A stretch of 64,000 nucleotides of DNA, from the NCBI RefSeq assembly GCF_020025155.1, contig NZ_CP073751.1, positions 62,001-126,000 of the forward strand, read 5' to 3'. Below the pieces are notes generated by a model. That model searched no databases. It had not been told where the DNA came from and was given only the letters and a program-made list of their open reading frames with translations. Origin of the DNA: Halopseudomonas nanhaiensis. GTDB taxonomy: Bacteria; Pseudomonadota; Gammaproteobacteria; Pseudomonadales; Pseudomonadaceae. Both the position numbers and the translations under genes were made by a program. The number at the start of each line of letters is the position of its first letter. The stretch's first letter is position 1. Shown piece after piece: positions 43,208 to 54,000 of this stretch.

Positions 43208-44875
43208 TCAATCCCGGCCTGCCTTGGCCCACTCCTCTTCCTGCAACGCGCGCCACATGATCTTGCCGGTGGGCGACTTGGGCAGGGCGTCGACGAATTC
43301 CACCAGCTTCGGGCATTTGTACGCCGACATATTGGCCTGGCACCAGGAGAGAATGTCCTCGGCGGTAACCTGATCGTGGCCGGCCTTGCGCACGATGACC
43401 GCTTTGGCCGTTTCGCCACGGCGCTGATCCGGAGCGGAAATGATGCAGACCTCCTGTACCGCCGGGTGGCCGTACAGCAGCGACTCGACTTCCGCAGGCC
43501 ATACCTTGAAACCGGAGGCGTTGATCATCCGCTTGACCCGGTCGACCAGGAAAAAATACCCCTCCTCGTCATAGTGACCGATGTCACCGGAGCGAAAGAA
43601 GCGTTTCCCGTTCAACTCGATGAACGCTTCGGCAGTCGCCTCGTCGCGGCGCCAATAGCCCTGAAATACCTGTTCCCCGTGCAGCACGATCTCGCCGGTT
43701 TCGCCCGGGCCGACTTCCTTGAGCGAGTCCACGTCGATTACCCGGGCGTCCACGCCGATGATCGGGATGCCCAGGCATTGGGGTTTGGCGCGACCCGGTG
43801 GGTTCATGTGAGTGGCGCTGATGGTTTCCGACAGGCCATAGCCTTCGGCGTACTGCAGACCCATCTGCTGCTCGAGCTTGGCTGCGATGGCCGCTGGCAT
43901 GGGCGCTCCGCCACCACCTATGGCCTGCAGGCTGGACAGGTCGTACTGATCGATGGTCGGCTCGGAGAGCAGATCGACCACCATCGTCGAGATATTGCGC
44001 CAGCTGCTGATCTGGAAGTCCTGGATCAGCTGGGCGGCGGTGCGGCGATCCCAGCGGGTCATGATGACCTGCGTGCCACCGATGTAGATCAGGCTGTTCA
44101 TGCACACCTGCATGCCGGTGACATGAAACATCGGCACCGAGACGAGCGCCCGGCTGGAATGCTGGGCGTTGCCCCATACAGAGCAGTACACGGTGGTAGC
44201 CATGACGCTGTGGTGGGTATGTACACAGCCCTTCGGGTTCCCCGTGGTGCCGGAGCTGTAAGGGATCACGCACAGATCGTCGGGTCCGGCGGTGAGCGGG
44301 CCGGGTGCATGCCCCGCGGCGATCGCCTTCTGCCAGCTGGTAATACCTGCGGCCTCCGGAATCCGGCCCGGCAGGCGCACGGCATCGGGCAGCTCGAGCT
44401 CGGTCGGCTCGCTGACGTAGTCGGAATAGGCGGTCGCGACGACCTCTCGCAGCGATCCCTGGCCGATCAGCCCGTCGAAGTTATCCAGTAGCTCCAACCC
44501 GGACAGCGCCAGCTCCGCCTCGGTGTCGCTGATCAGGTATTCCAGTTCTGCCTTGCGGTTCATCGGGTTGACCGGTACCACCACCGCATTGGCGCGCAAT
44601 ATGGCGTAGAAACCGATCACGAATTGCGGACTGTTCTGCATGTACAGCAGCACGCGGCCACCGCGCTTGACGCCGGCCTGCTGCAGATAGCCTGCCAGTG
44701 CCTCGGCCTGCCTTTCCAGTTCACGGTACGACAGCGACGTGCCGTAATAGATGATCGCCGGGTGGTCTGGGTAGCGCAGGGCGGAGATGGTGAGGTTGCT
44801 GTACAGACTGGTCTGGGGCAATTCGAGAAAATGCGGTACCTGGTCAGGCCAGACCTGGTAGTGACGATCGAACAT
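43208..44875 (-). CDS. AMP-forming acyl-CoA synthetase
   Basis: A 555-residue adenylate-forming enzyme that activates a carboxylic acid to acyl-AMP and then acyl-CoA. Core motifs are complete: the P-loop YSSGTTGNPKG, EGYGLSET, the SGDIG aspartate, DRVKRMINASGFKVW (hinge) and the catalytic lysine in SPTGKIMWR. Length and motif spacing fit medium/long-chain fatty acyl-CoA ligases. The substrate cannot be fixed by eye. It stands alone: the two-component genes upstream are 122 bp away. Confidence 0.9.
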   Translation of the reverse strand: MFDRHYQVWPDQVPHFLELPQTSLYSNLTISALRYPDHPAIIYYGTSLSYRELERQAEALAGYLQQAGVKRGGRVLLYMQNSPQFVIGFYAILRANAVVVPVNPMNRKAELEYLISDTEAELALSGLELLDNFDGLIGQGSLREVVATAYSDYVSEPTELELPDAVRLPGRIPEAAGITSWQKAIAAGHAPGPLTAGPDDLCVIPYSSGTTGNPKGCVHTHHSVMATTVYCSVWGNAQHSSRALVSVPMFHVTGMQVCMNSLIYIGGTQVIMTRWDRRTAAQLIQDFQISSWRNISTMVVDLLSEPTIDQYDLSSLQAIGGGGAPMPAAIAAKLEQQMGLQYAEGYGLSETISATHMNPPGRAKPQCLGIPIIGVDARVIDVDSLKEVGPGETGEIVLHGEQVFQGYWRRDEATAEAFIELNGKRFFRSGDIGHYDEEGYFFLVDRVKRMINASGFKVWPAEVESLLYGHPAVQEVCIISAPDQRRGETAKAVIVRKAGHDQVTAEDILSWCQANMSAYKCPKLVEFVDALPKSPTGKIMWRALQEEEWAKAGRD

Positions 44876-44997
44876 GGCATGTCTCCGGTTACGGCGCGGT
44901 CTTGTTCTGGCGAACCGAAGAGGCTAGCGGCCCAGCCTGGCGCTGCAAACGGATAACAGCATCAGTGTTGATGAGTCATAAGCCCAGGCGGGGTTAT

Positions 44998-45693
44998 TCA
45001 GGGCAGCCAGATACGAAACTCGCCGCCGCCCAGGCGACTGTCGTTGGTCAGTTCGATATGGCCGCTGATGCCGTTGCGCTGGTGCAGGCGGGCGATGCGC
45101 TCGCCGAAATACAGCCCCAGGCCCGTGCTGCCCGTACTCATGTCGATGCCCAGCACGTAATCGGACTGTTTCTCGATCATCGCCGGCGGGTACCCCTGAC
45201 CATCGTCGCTGATGGCGATGCATAGCTGCTCACCGTCCATGACCGCTTCCAGATGAATCGCCGATCGCGTGTAACGGATCGAGTTGTTGATCACGTTGGC
45301 CACGACCGAGCCGACCAGCTCCGGATCGAAGTAGCCCATCATGCCGTCGACTTCCACCTCGTAGCTGCCTTCTATGTGCCGCGCGCGCAGAATATCGTCA
45401 TGCCGGGCCAGCTGCGACTCGAGGAAATCTTCTACATCCAGCCAGGTCGGTCGCAGAGGCAGCTGATTCACCCCCAGCTTGTAGAGTCCGAGCATCTGTA
45501 CCAGCATGCCGTTGAGGCGCAGGGACTCATATTCGATGATGCCGTGTTCGCGGGTGTCACTGAGCTCCGGGGGCATCTGCTCGATCGATGCAGTGTATGC
45601 CTGCATCAGCAACGCCAGCGAGTTCTTCATGTCATGCACGGTCGAGGCAATGACCGTGGAAAAGTCCAGAGCAGGATCCGGCTGATCGCTCAT
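44998..45693 (-). CDS. Minimal sensor histidine kinase without sensor domain
   Basis: A 231-residue histidine kinase with no membrane or sensor segment. The phosphoacceptor is probably H20 in TVHDMKNSL (HDxKN-type H-box). A HATPase_c domain follows (N box NVINNSIRYT, G1 ISDDGQGYP, G2 TGSTGLGLYF). The start at 45693 overlaps the stop of the response regulator gene (ATGA), so the pair is translated together. It must receive its signal through a partner protein or internal interactions; the TPR repeats of the regulator could provide that. Confidence 0.85.
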   Translation of the reverse strand: MSDQPDPALDFSTVIASTVHDMKNSLALLMQAYTASIEQMPPELSDTREHGIIEYESLRLNGMLVQMLGLYKLGVNQLPLRPTWLDVEDFLESQLARHDDILRARHIEGSYEVEVDGMMGYFDPELVGSVVANVINNSIRYTRSAIHLEAVMDGEQLCIAISDDGQGYPPAMIEKQSDYVLGIDMSTGSTGLGLYFGERIARLHQRNGISGHIELTNDSRLGGGEFRIWLP

Positions 45694-47294
45694 AGGGATT
45701 CCACCGAGCGCAGCAACTTCTGGTAGCGTTCGAAGCGATGATCGCTCGCAGGCATGCTGCGCACCTGGTCCAGGCAGCGCAGGCATTCGGCCTTGAGTTC
45801 GGGGTCGCGATTGCTGGCCAGCAGACGCAAAAGCGACTGCGCGGTATTCAGCGCAAAGCTGATGTTGCGTGGCTGGCTTGCCAGCGCCTTGCGGAAGGAG
45901 TCCAGCGCCTCGGGGAACTGCTTCTGTTGATACTGCCGAATGCCCTCGCGATTGAGCTTCTGCGCATCGACCCCCGCATTGAGTATGGCGCTGTTGTCGG
46001 TCTGTTCGGCAATACCGGCCATGACCTTCGGATCATCGCCATACATTTCGGCACAGGTGGCCAGCACGTCTTCGGCGCGATCGGCCTGACCGAGTTCGCG
46101 CAACTGGCTGGCGACGGCGAGCGCAACGTCTGCCGGGAAGAAGGTGCTCATTTCGCCCATCCGCTGTGCCGCCTGCTCTGCCAGTCGTCTGGCTTCGTCA
46201 GGCTTGCCGGCCTTGGTCATGGTGCGTGCCTGAACCAGATTTGAACGCACCCCGAGCGCAGGATCGTCGCGCCAGGTCTTGTCCAGCTCGCCGAGAGTCT
46301 GGCGGATTTCCACCAGAGCCCGCGGGTTCAGACTCCCTTCCCCTGCCTGGTCGGTCAGACTGGCGGCAAGGTTCAGGTGATTCTCGGGATCGCGGAAGGC
46401 CGAGTTCTTGCCCAGGTCGACCGCCTGGCGGAATGCCCGCACGGCGCGGTCATGATCCTGATTCTGCAGGGCCAGCTTGCCGAGCTCGGCCTGGCGCCGC
46501 AGCGTGTTGGGCGAAATCTTCACGCCCTGTTCGACGTACTGTTGCGCCTTGCGCGTATCACCTTCGGCCGCAGCTACCGCCGCGAGCCCGTCGTAGAGTG
46601 CGGGCAGCATGGGAAACAGCTCGATCCCCCGCTGATACAGCGCCCGGGCCTTGTCCAGCTGGCCGGTGGTGCGGTAGTGCGTCGCCAGGGCGACCAGCGC
46701 CCAGGGCATCGGGCGGTCATCTACCAGCTTGCTCAGCAGGTTCTCCAGCTCGGCGTGCTGACCCAGCTCGCGCAGCGCGTCGGCGAGGAAGCGCTGACAT
46801 TGAGGCGCATAGCGCGGATGACTGGCCATGATCTCGGCGCTGGCACGCGCGACCCCCCGGTGATCGGATTTGGCCAGGGCGTCCAGGATCGGTTTCAGTG
46901 CCGCCTTGCGCTCCACCAGCTTGTCCAGACGCTGCTGCAGGCTGGCGCGGGTGAAGGGTTTGGTCAGGTAGGCGTCCGGCTCCGTTTCCAAAGCCGCCAT
47001 GACCATTGCCTGGCTACTTTCGGCGGTGACCATGACGAAGATGCAATGCGGACTCAGCAGCTTGGCGTGATGCAGCTCTTCAAGGACCTGCTGGCCGTTC
47101 TTGCCTTCGCCGAGGTTGTAGTCATGCAGGATGATGTCGTAGCTGTTGCGCCGACACTGGGCCAGCGCTTCGTCACCATTTGCAGCGGTATCGACATTCT
47201 GCACCGCCAGTTGACGGAGCATGCCGGTGACCGAGGAGCGGAAGTCGGAGAAGTCGTCGACGACCAGAAAACGTTTCTTGCTGTAGTCGATCAT
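45690..47294 (-). CDS. Response regulator with C-terminal TPR array
   Basis: A 534-residue protein. Residues 1-125 form a receiver domain with acidic pair D13/D14, phosphoacceptor D58 (HDYNLG) and the conserved lysine in YLTKPF. The rest is helical, with TPR-like repeats between about residues 150 and 500 (for example ALVALATHYRTTGQLDKARA; PNTLRRQAELGKLALQNQ). There is no DNA-binding or enzymatic output domain, so output is probably protein-protein binding. The kinase gene follows directly. Confidence 0.87.
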   Translation of the reverse strand: MIDYSKKRFLVVDDFSDFRSSVTGMLRQLAVQNVDTAANGDEALAQCRRNSYDIILHDYNLGEGKNGQQVLEELHHAKLLSPHCIFVMVTAESSQAMVMAALETEPDAYLTKPFTRASLQQRLDKLVERKAALKPILDALAKSDHRGVARASAEIMASHPRYAPQCQRFLADALRELGQHAELENLLSKLVDDRPMPWALVALATHYRTTGQLDKARALYQRGIELFPMLPALYDGLAAVAAAEGDTRKAQQYVEQGVKISPNTLRRQAELGKLALQNQDHDRAVRAFRQAVDLGKNSAFRDPENHLNLAASLTDQAGEGSLNPRALVEIRQTLGELDKTWRDDPALGVRSNLVQARTMTKAGKPDEARRLAEQAAQRMGEMSTFFPADVALAVASQLRELGQADRAEDVLATCAEMYGDDPKVMAGIAEQTDNSAILNAGVDAQKLNREGIRQYQQKQFPEALDSFRKALASQPRNISFALNTAQSLLRLLASNRDPELKAECLRCLDQVRSMPASDHRFERYQKLLRSVESL

Positions 47295-47470
47295 TCAGTA
47301 ACTCATCAGATCCAGTGGGTGCGCAGGCGCTTGCCTGCAGTGTAGCCGATGCGCCCATCCTGGACTGAAAGCATAGTGCCACTATAGCAGCAACCCGGGC
47401 GGCCGGGTCCAGCCCGGTCGTCCGAGAAAATGCGAGCATCCCTGCTCCGGTCGATGCTGCCATCATCGTC

Positions 47471-48865
47471 CTATCTACGCTTTTTGCCTACGTCCGACTG
47501 CGCCGCGCTGCGGAGATTGTTGCGGGCGTCCTCCCTCAGCAGGTACCCGGCGCGCACATTGTCCGCGTCGGAGCGGCGCACGGCGGTCACGTAACGGCCG
47601 TGGTTGCCGTACAGCTCGGACAAGGCCTGGTCATCCAGCGGCTCGTAGCTGCCGAACAGAAAGCAGAACGACTCCCCGGCGTTGCTCCCCGTATTGATTG
47701 CAACGGGCGCTTCGACCTGCGACAACTGGATGCCACCCTGGGCCAGGCCCAGCTCGTTGCGCACCTTGACGGTGCCGTCGAATTCCAGATACGGCGCGGA
47801 GGGTGGAGCCTCGCCGTCGATCCAGTCGACCATGTGGTCATGGGCGGCGGCGATGACATGGTGCAGAGGCACTCGGCTGAACGGCTCTACCAGACAGTTG
47901 TACTGCGGCGCACCATCGGGCAGATCCCGCTCGGACAGGGGCCTGCGATAGCGCTGGCCTTCGTAGCCCGAGTGTGCCGAGCCGGCGACTTCCCAGCGGC
48001 GATAGATCTCGCTGTCCGGACGCCGCCCCGCCGGGGTACGCACGTCAGTTTCGGAGAGGATGTGGAACGCCGGCTCGTCGCCCGCTCGGGACGGCGCCTG
48101 GCCGACGATGAACTCGTAGCCGTCGAACACCGGGTTGTCGATCTGCGGCAGGATGCGGTCGTAGTAGACGGTCATGCGTCCGGCCGACTGCGACGCGCCG
48201 ATGGCGATGATCTTGTCTACCGACAAGCCACCCATGGGATCCGCTCCGTCAGGGTTGCGCACTGCTTCGGCAGCCTGAGCGAAGATCTCGTAGGAAAGTT
48301 CATCGGTCATCCAGTCACCGTCCGCCGTGACATCCAGCGCGCCATAGCGGGTCGGGCTCCAGCCGCGAAGCTGGTTCACACCAACGCGCTGTGCCGAAAC
48401 GCCGATCCAGGTGTAGCCGGCGCGGGTAATCTGCTCGGTCTGCCACAGAGCATCAAGGTCGTAACCTGCCGTCACATTCTGCCACTCCATGAGCACGACC
48501 CCATTGGAACGCGCTTCGGCCGTTGGCCGGCGAACCACGATACGGGTGCGATAGGGAACATCCTCGGCGAGCAGCGAACCGTCTGTCGCGTAGGCATCGG
48601 CTTCACCGGTGAGGTAGAACTCTTCTTCGACGTAACCCCGCTGGGCGAGATTTTCGTAGGTAGCAAAGAACGGGTAGGTGTCGGCCAGGTTCGCTGAAGT
48701 GCGGTCGCCCGGAGGAGTTCCGGGTATCGGGCCTTCGAGCTCTGGCGCGGCCAGCACCGTGGCCGAACAGCTCAGTCCCAGGGTAAGCAGGGCGGCTCTG
48801 ATGCAGGCTGAAGACGTAAAGCGAGACGAGGCGGCGGGTGCCGACTGCGAGTGACAGTAACGCAT
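47471..48865 (-). CDS. Exported alpha/beta-hydrolase domain protein
   Basis: A 464-residue protein with a long signal-like N-terminus (about 39 residues, ending SATVLAA) and an alpha/beta-hydrolase domain of the Abhydrolase_10 type. The nucleophile elbow is IAIGASQSAGR (GxSxxG-like, Ser in GASQSAG). The late HDHMVDW segment may hold the catalytic histidine. Substrate unknown; relatives occur near degradation genes. It is preceded 27 bp upstream by a TetR-type palindrome, so it is probably inducible. The only TetR-like evidence is the operator: no regulator gene lies beside it. Confidence 0.8.
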   Translation of the reverse strand: MRYCHSQSAPAASSRFTSSACIRAALLTLGLSCSATVLAAPELEGPIPGTPPGDRTSANLADTYPFFATYENLAQRGYVEEEFYLTGEADAYATDGSLLAEDVPYRTRIVVRRPTAEARSNGVVLMEWQNVTAGYDLDALWQTEQITRAGYTWIGVSAQRVGVNQLRGWSPTRYGALDVTADGDWMTDELSYEIFAQAAEAVRNPDGADPMGGLSVDKIIAIGASQSAGRMTVYYDRILPQIDNPVFDGYEFIVGQAPSRAGDEPAFHILSETDVRTPAGRRPDSEIYRRWEVAGSAHSGYEGQRYRRPLSERDLPDGAPQYNCLVEPFSRVPLHHVIAAAHDHMVDWIDGEAPPSAPYLEFDGTVKVRNELGLAQGGIQLSQVEAPVAINTGSNAGESFCFLFGSYEPLDDQALSELYGNHGRYVTAVRRSDADNVRAGYLLREDARNNLRSAAQSDVGKKRR

Positions 48866-48892
48866 GGGCGTTCTCCAAATCTGTTGTTGTTA

Positions 48893-48918
48893 TGAGACTG
48901 ACCGGGCGGTCAGACTCA
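48893..48918. promoter_or_regulatory. TetR-family-type operator before the hydrolase gene
   Basis: TGAGACTGACC-GGGC-GGTCAGACTCA is an inverted repeat with one mismatch in 11 bp. Its core TGACC-4-GGTCA is typical of TetR/AcrR-type operators. It lies 27 bp upstream of the hydrolase ATG and over 170 bp from the divergent lipoprotein gene. Confidence 0.65.
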
Positions 48919-49096
48919 TTGAGGAGTAGTCGGCCGTTTCGTTTCGGTCAAGGTCGCTGGTCGTGCCCGAACAACTGATGGCCCCCTGCCTGTCTGCAGG
49001 ACGTAGGCGCGAGGCCTCTGCGCTGGGCAAATCGGGATAGTGAGCTAGGCTAGGAAAGGTTTTACGCCACCTTTTGGCCACTATTGGAGAACACAC

Positions 49097-50914
49097 ATGC
49101 ATCGCGTGATCGCCAGACAGCGTCGGAGCGCGTCTATAGCCGGCGATACCCCCCAGCTGATGCGCTGGCTGGGGCTTGTCATGATCAGTCTCGCCCTGCT
49201 GGGTTGTGCCAGCAGCCCGAAACAGGCTGATAACGACGCTGAGGTCATCCGCCGGTTCGTAGCCGAACCGGCGGCCATTACCGCGGGCCAGACCACGACG
49301 CTCAGCTGGGAGGTCGCTGGCGCCCGGGAAGTCTCGCTGGGCGGCGCGCCCGCTCAGCCGGGCTGGTCCCAGACCACCGTCTCGCCGATCCGCACCACCA
49401 GCTACCGATTGACCGCGGTCACCGCCTCGGGCCAGACGGTGAGCCGGGAGGTGACCGTCAACGTCGAGGACGGGCCGATTCTCGCCAAGGTGGTACTGGA
49501 TGCTGCCGCCAGCGGGCCGGTTCTGCCGAGTGGATTTCTCGGTTTGTCTCATACGGCCGCCCAGGCGCAGCTACTGATGGGCGAGCCCTCGATTGGGGTC
49601 AACCGTGTCTACCGACAATTGCTGGCCAATCTCACCCGGGACAGCGCCGGCCCACTCAATCTGCGCATCGCCAGTCCGGGAGGCGGCAAGGCTCGAGTGC
49701 CTGATCGTTCGCTTACCACTGCCCTGGCAAGCCTGCATCGGGACATGAGTGGTAACGGCGATGGCGTGCGGTACACCCTCGGGCTGGACATGCAGCAGGG
49801 AGTCCCCGGCCTTGCGCGCATGCAGGCTCAGGCCTACCTGCAAGCGCTTGCGCCCGAGGCAATCCATGCATTCGAGATTGGTAGCCGGCCAGACCTGTAC
49901 GTGCAACAGGGTCATCGTGCTGCCGATTATGATTTTGCTGAATATCTGGCCGAGTACCAGTTGTACGCAGCTCAGCTGAAGGAAGTGGCCGGTCCTCGCG
50001 CAGTCACCCTGGCTCCCGCTACCGTTGCAGGTGACGAACGCTTCATTGCGCCTGCTCAACTTGAGCGGCTGTTGATGGGCGCGTTCGATGTGGTCGGCGA
50101 GGTTGGTCAATACCCTGCAACGGGAGAGCGCAACGCCTGTGAGCCGCACGCCTTGCTGCAGTCGGATGTGAGCACTGCCGTGCTCGGTCAGCTGCAAACC
50201 TATCTGAAAGTTGCTCGGCGGGCGGCCAAGCCCTACAGACTGGTCGGGCTGAGCAGCGACATCTGCGCAGCGGACGCCGTTGGTGGCGACAGCTTCGCGT
50301 CAGCGTTGTGGCTGGCGGATGCGCTGTTCGAGCTGGCTTACGCCGGGGTGACCGCAGTCAATGTGCAGAGTGACCTGTGGGCTGCCGATGGTGGCTGGGA
50401 CCGGCAGGCGCTGGTGCACATGGCGATCCCGGCACAGCAGCACAGGGTAGCCGAAGCGCGGGCGGTGCCGCCGGGGGAAGACGCCTTCAGCGCCGACTAC
50501 CAGCTCAGGCGCGCCCTGCCGCAATACTACGCCATGCTCTTCTTTGCCGAGGCCACGGCCGGTCAGGCCGAACTGTTGCCGGTGGCGCTGGCCAGTGACG
50601 CCAATGTCAAGGCATGGGCGACCCGCGACCGGGACACCGGTCGCATCACGGTGGCCCTGATCAACAAGGACAGGGAGGCGTTCGGCCGGGTCCGCCTGGA
50701 CATGCCCGGCTACACCCGCGGCGAAGTGAAACGCCTGGCGGCTCCCTCGCTCGAGGCGCGCGATCAGGTGCGCTTCGGCGGGCAGACCTTTGACGGCAGC
50801 GCAGACGCTGTGCCGGTAGGGGTCGAGCAGCGTGAGCGGGTGACGATGGACGACGGTGTCTTCGAGGTGGCCCTGGCTGCAGGGAGCGCGATGCTGTTGC
50901 GCCTGGAGCGCTAA
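49097..50914 (+). CDS. Glycoside hydrolase-like lipoprotein (GH79-type), possibly inactive
   Basis: A 605-residue predicted lipoprotein (lipobox LALLGC, acylated C37). Residues about 50-135 are an Ig-like beta domain, followed by a TIM-barrel-like region and a C-terminal beta domain (about 520-605, VTVALINKD-type stretch ITVALINKDREAFG ... AGSAMLLRLE) that resembles the GH79 C-terminal domain. The barrel segment AFEIGSRPDLY aligns with the clan GH-A acid/base motif EIGNEPD, but the catalytic Glu position is R264 and Asn is S263. GGAG before the ATG at 49097 supports this start. Family assignment is tentative. Confidence 0.6.
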   Translation: MHRVIARQRRSASIAGDTPQLMRWLGLVMISLALLGCASSPKQADNDAEVIRRFVAEPAAITAGQTTTLSWEVAGAREVSLGGAPAQPGWSQTTVSPIRTTSYRLTAVTASGQTVSREVTVNVEDGPILAKVVLDAAASGPVLPSGFLGLSHTAAQAQLLMGEPSIGVNRVYRQLLANLTRDSAGPLNLRIASPGGGKARVPDRSLTTALASLHRDMSGNGDGVRYTLGLDMQQGVPGLARMQAQAYLQALAPEAIHAFEIGSRPDLYVQQGHRAADYDFAEYLAEYQLYAAQLKEVAGPRAVTLAPATVAGDERFIAPAQLERLLMGAFDVVGEVGQYPATGERNACEPHALLQSDVSTAVLGQLQTYLKVARRAAKPYRLVGLSSDICAADAVGGDSFASALWLADALFELAYAGVTAVNVQSDLWAADGGWDRQALVHMAIPAQQHRVAEARAVPPGEDAFSADYQLRRALPQYYAMLFFAEATAGQAELLPVALASDANVKAWATRDRDTGRITVALINKDREAFGRVRLDMPGYTRGEVKRLAAPSLEARDQVRFGGQTFDGSADAVPVGVEQRERVTMDDGVFEVALAAGSAMLLRLER

Positions 50915-51007
50915 TCGTTCGGGCCGGGGGACGCGTGGACGGGTGAAAGGAACCATGTGTGGATCGCCTACTCACACGGGTTATCAACGTTCCTGTGATC
51001 CTCGACC

Positions 51008-54000
51008 ATGTCCACCGACAGACCTACGCAAATCCGCTCCAGCAGGGATGAGTCAGCAGTGCCTCAGGCCCCGGACGGCCAGGCTCTGCTGACTGCCATC
51101 GTCAACAGCGCCCAGGACTTCGCCATCATTGCCACGGACCTCGACGGGCTCATCACCTACTGGAGCGTCGGGGCAGCCCAACTGCTTGGCTGGTCGGAAA
51201 GCGAGGCCATTGGTCTGCCGAGCAGAGTGTTCTTCACCCCGGAGGACCGGGAGGCGGGACGCCCGCAGGTCGAGATGGAACTGGCCCTGTGTGACGGACG
51301 GGCCGCCGATGAGCGCTGGCACCAGCGCCGCGACGGTTCGCAGTTCTGGGGGCAGGGCCAGACGCAGCCGCTCATGGCCGGTGGGGGCGCCACGATCGGC
51401 TTTCTGAAGATTCTGCGTGACCGGACCGAGCAGTATTTGACTCAGCAGCTGGCGCTCATGCATGACATGCCCGAAGCCGGCCCGGATAGCGCTACAGATC
51501 AGCCAGCGCGGGGTGCGCCCCTGGTCCTGGACCTTCACGGCCGCATCAAATACATGAGTGAGGCGTGCAAGCGGGTCGTCGGGGTCAGCGAGGTATCTGA
51601 GCATGTCGACCAGCTCTGGTCGGAGTGGTGGAGCGAGCCCGAACGTCAGGAGCTGCAGCACGCGGTCGAGCGGGCAAGCCAGGGATGCAGGGGTCATTTC
51701 GAAGGCCTGATCAACCGTGCCGAGGGTGGACCGTGCTGGTGGGAGGTGCAGCTGCTGCCGAGTCTGAATGCCAGCGGTGAGCCGGAGCGAATCATAGCCC
51801 TGGTGCAGGACGTCACCTACGATCGTCTGGCCCTCGGCGAGCGGCGTCGCCAACCGCGCACGCACGCCAGTGTCGAGTCGATCGATTCGGTCGCCTGGAT
51901 CGCCCAGGCAAACGGTGAGATCGCTTCCGGCCAGCCCGGCTGGGAGGCCCTGACCGGTCAGACGTTCGAGCAATATCAGGGCCTCGGCTGGATCAGCGCG
52001 ATCCATCCAGCCGACCTCGACCAGTGGCAGCGCGCCCGACGCTCCGCTGCCGCGGAACGACGCGCCTTTCGTATCGAATGCCGCATTCGCCGGCGGGACG
52101 ACTCCTGGAGCCTGTTCTCCGTCAGCGCGACGCCCCAGCTGGATGAAAACCAGACCATCTGCGCATGGATCATCGCGCTGCATGATCTGTCTGCTCACCG
52201 AGCCATTCGCGATGCACTGAGCCTGGAAACGCGGCGCCTGAGTATTATCAATCGCGTCGGCGCCCGCCTGGCGGCCGAGCTCGACCTCGACCGGCTGGTT
52301 CAGGAGGCGACCGATGCCGGCGTGGCGCTGACCGCGGCGCAGTTCGGTTCGTTCTTCTACAACGTCGTCGATGATCAGGGTGAAAGCTATATGCTGTATG
52401 CCCTGTCCGGCGCGGCGCGTGAAGCGTTTGCGCATTTTCCCATGCCGCGCAACACCAGCGTGTTCAGCGCTACCTTTCAGGGGCTGGGGGTCCTGCGCTC
52501 GGACGATATCACCTTGGACCCGCGTTACGGGCGCAACGCCCCCCATCGAGGCATGCCCGAAGGACACCTACCGGTGCGCAGTTACCTGGCGGTACCGGTG
52601 GTTTCCCGGTCCGGCGAGGTGCTCGGCGGTATGCTGTTCGGCCACGAGCTGGCGGGCATCTTCACCGAAGAGCATGAGCAACTGCTGGTAGGCATCGCCG
52701 GACAGGCAGCCATAGCCATCGACAACGCGCGGCTGTTTCGCTCCGCCCAGGCCGAGGTGGATCAGCGGCGTCAGGCCGAGCGGCTCATGCATCTGCACAA
52801 TGAGCGGCTACGGCTGCTGTCCGCTGCCATTGAACGGATGCCCTCGGCGTTGTCTCTCGACGCGTTGATGCGGGTCATCTCGGACGCCGCCGAGCAGATC
52901 GCCGGTGCCGACGGCAAGGCGCTCGTGCTGCGTGAAGGCGACCAGTCGCGCTACGTTCACAGCAGCGAATCGCGGTGGCGGGGTCGGAGCTTTGCGTTGG
53001 ATGCATGCGTGTCGGGTCTGGCCATGCGCGAGCGGCAGACCGTGGTCGTGGCTGACGTGCATGACGATCCTCGGGTGCAGAGCGAGTTGTACCGGAGTAC
53101 CTCGGTACGCAGCCTGATCATGGTGCCGATTCTAGCCCACGGTGAAGCCATCGCCGCCATAGGGCTGTTCTGGTCCGACACGCATGTCAGTGATGCCGAC
53201 GAAGTTGCAACCCTGGAAGCCATGGCGCGCGCTGCTGGCAGCGTGTTCAAACGTCTCGAGGCCGAGCAGGCGCTGCGTGAACTCAACGAAACGCTGGAAA
53301 GCAAGGTAGCCGAGCGTACTGCCGATCGAGATCGCATGTGGCGGCTGTCCACCGATGTGATGATGGTGGCGCGCTTCGATGGCACCATGACCGCGCTGAA
53401 CCCGGCATGGGAGCGGGTGCTCGGCTGGAGCGAAGCTGAACTGGCTGGTCGCTCCTTCCTGTCCCTCGTCCATCCCGATGATCTGGCGGTGACGCGAGAC
53501 GAGGTCGCCCGCCTTGCAGCCGATGAGACTACCTGGCGATTCGAGAATCGCTACGCGCACAAGGACGGCAGCCACCGCTGGATGTCCTGGACCGCGGTAC
53601 CCGCAGACGGTCTGATTCAGGCCGTGGCGCGGGATATCACCGAGGAGAAGGCGCGCAGCGAAGCCTTGCGCCAGACCGAAGAGGCGCTGCGCCAGGCACA
53701 GAAAATGGAGGCCGTGGGCCAGCTTACGGGTGGCATCGCTCATGATTTCAACAATCTGCTTACCGGTATCATCGGCTCGCTGGACATGATGCAGGTACGC
53801 ATGACGCAAGGCCGCTTCGATACCCTGGAGCGCTATCTGCGTGCCGCCCTGGGGTCGGCCAACCGGGCCGGGACCCTCACTCACAGACTGCTGGCATTCG
53901 CGCGTCGGCAACCATTGGCGCCCAAGCCTGTCGATGCGGGCAAGCTGGTCATGTCGATGGAGGAGCTGTTGCGACGCACCCTGGGCGAGTCGGTGGATCT

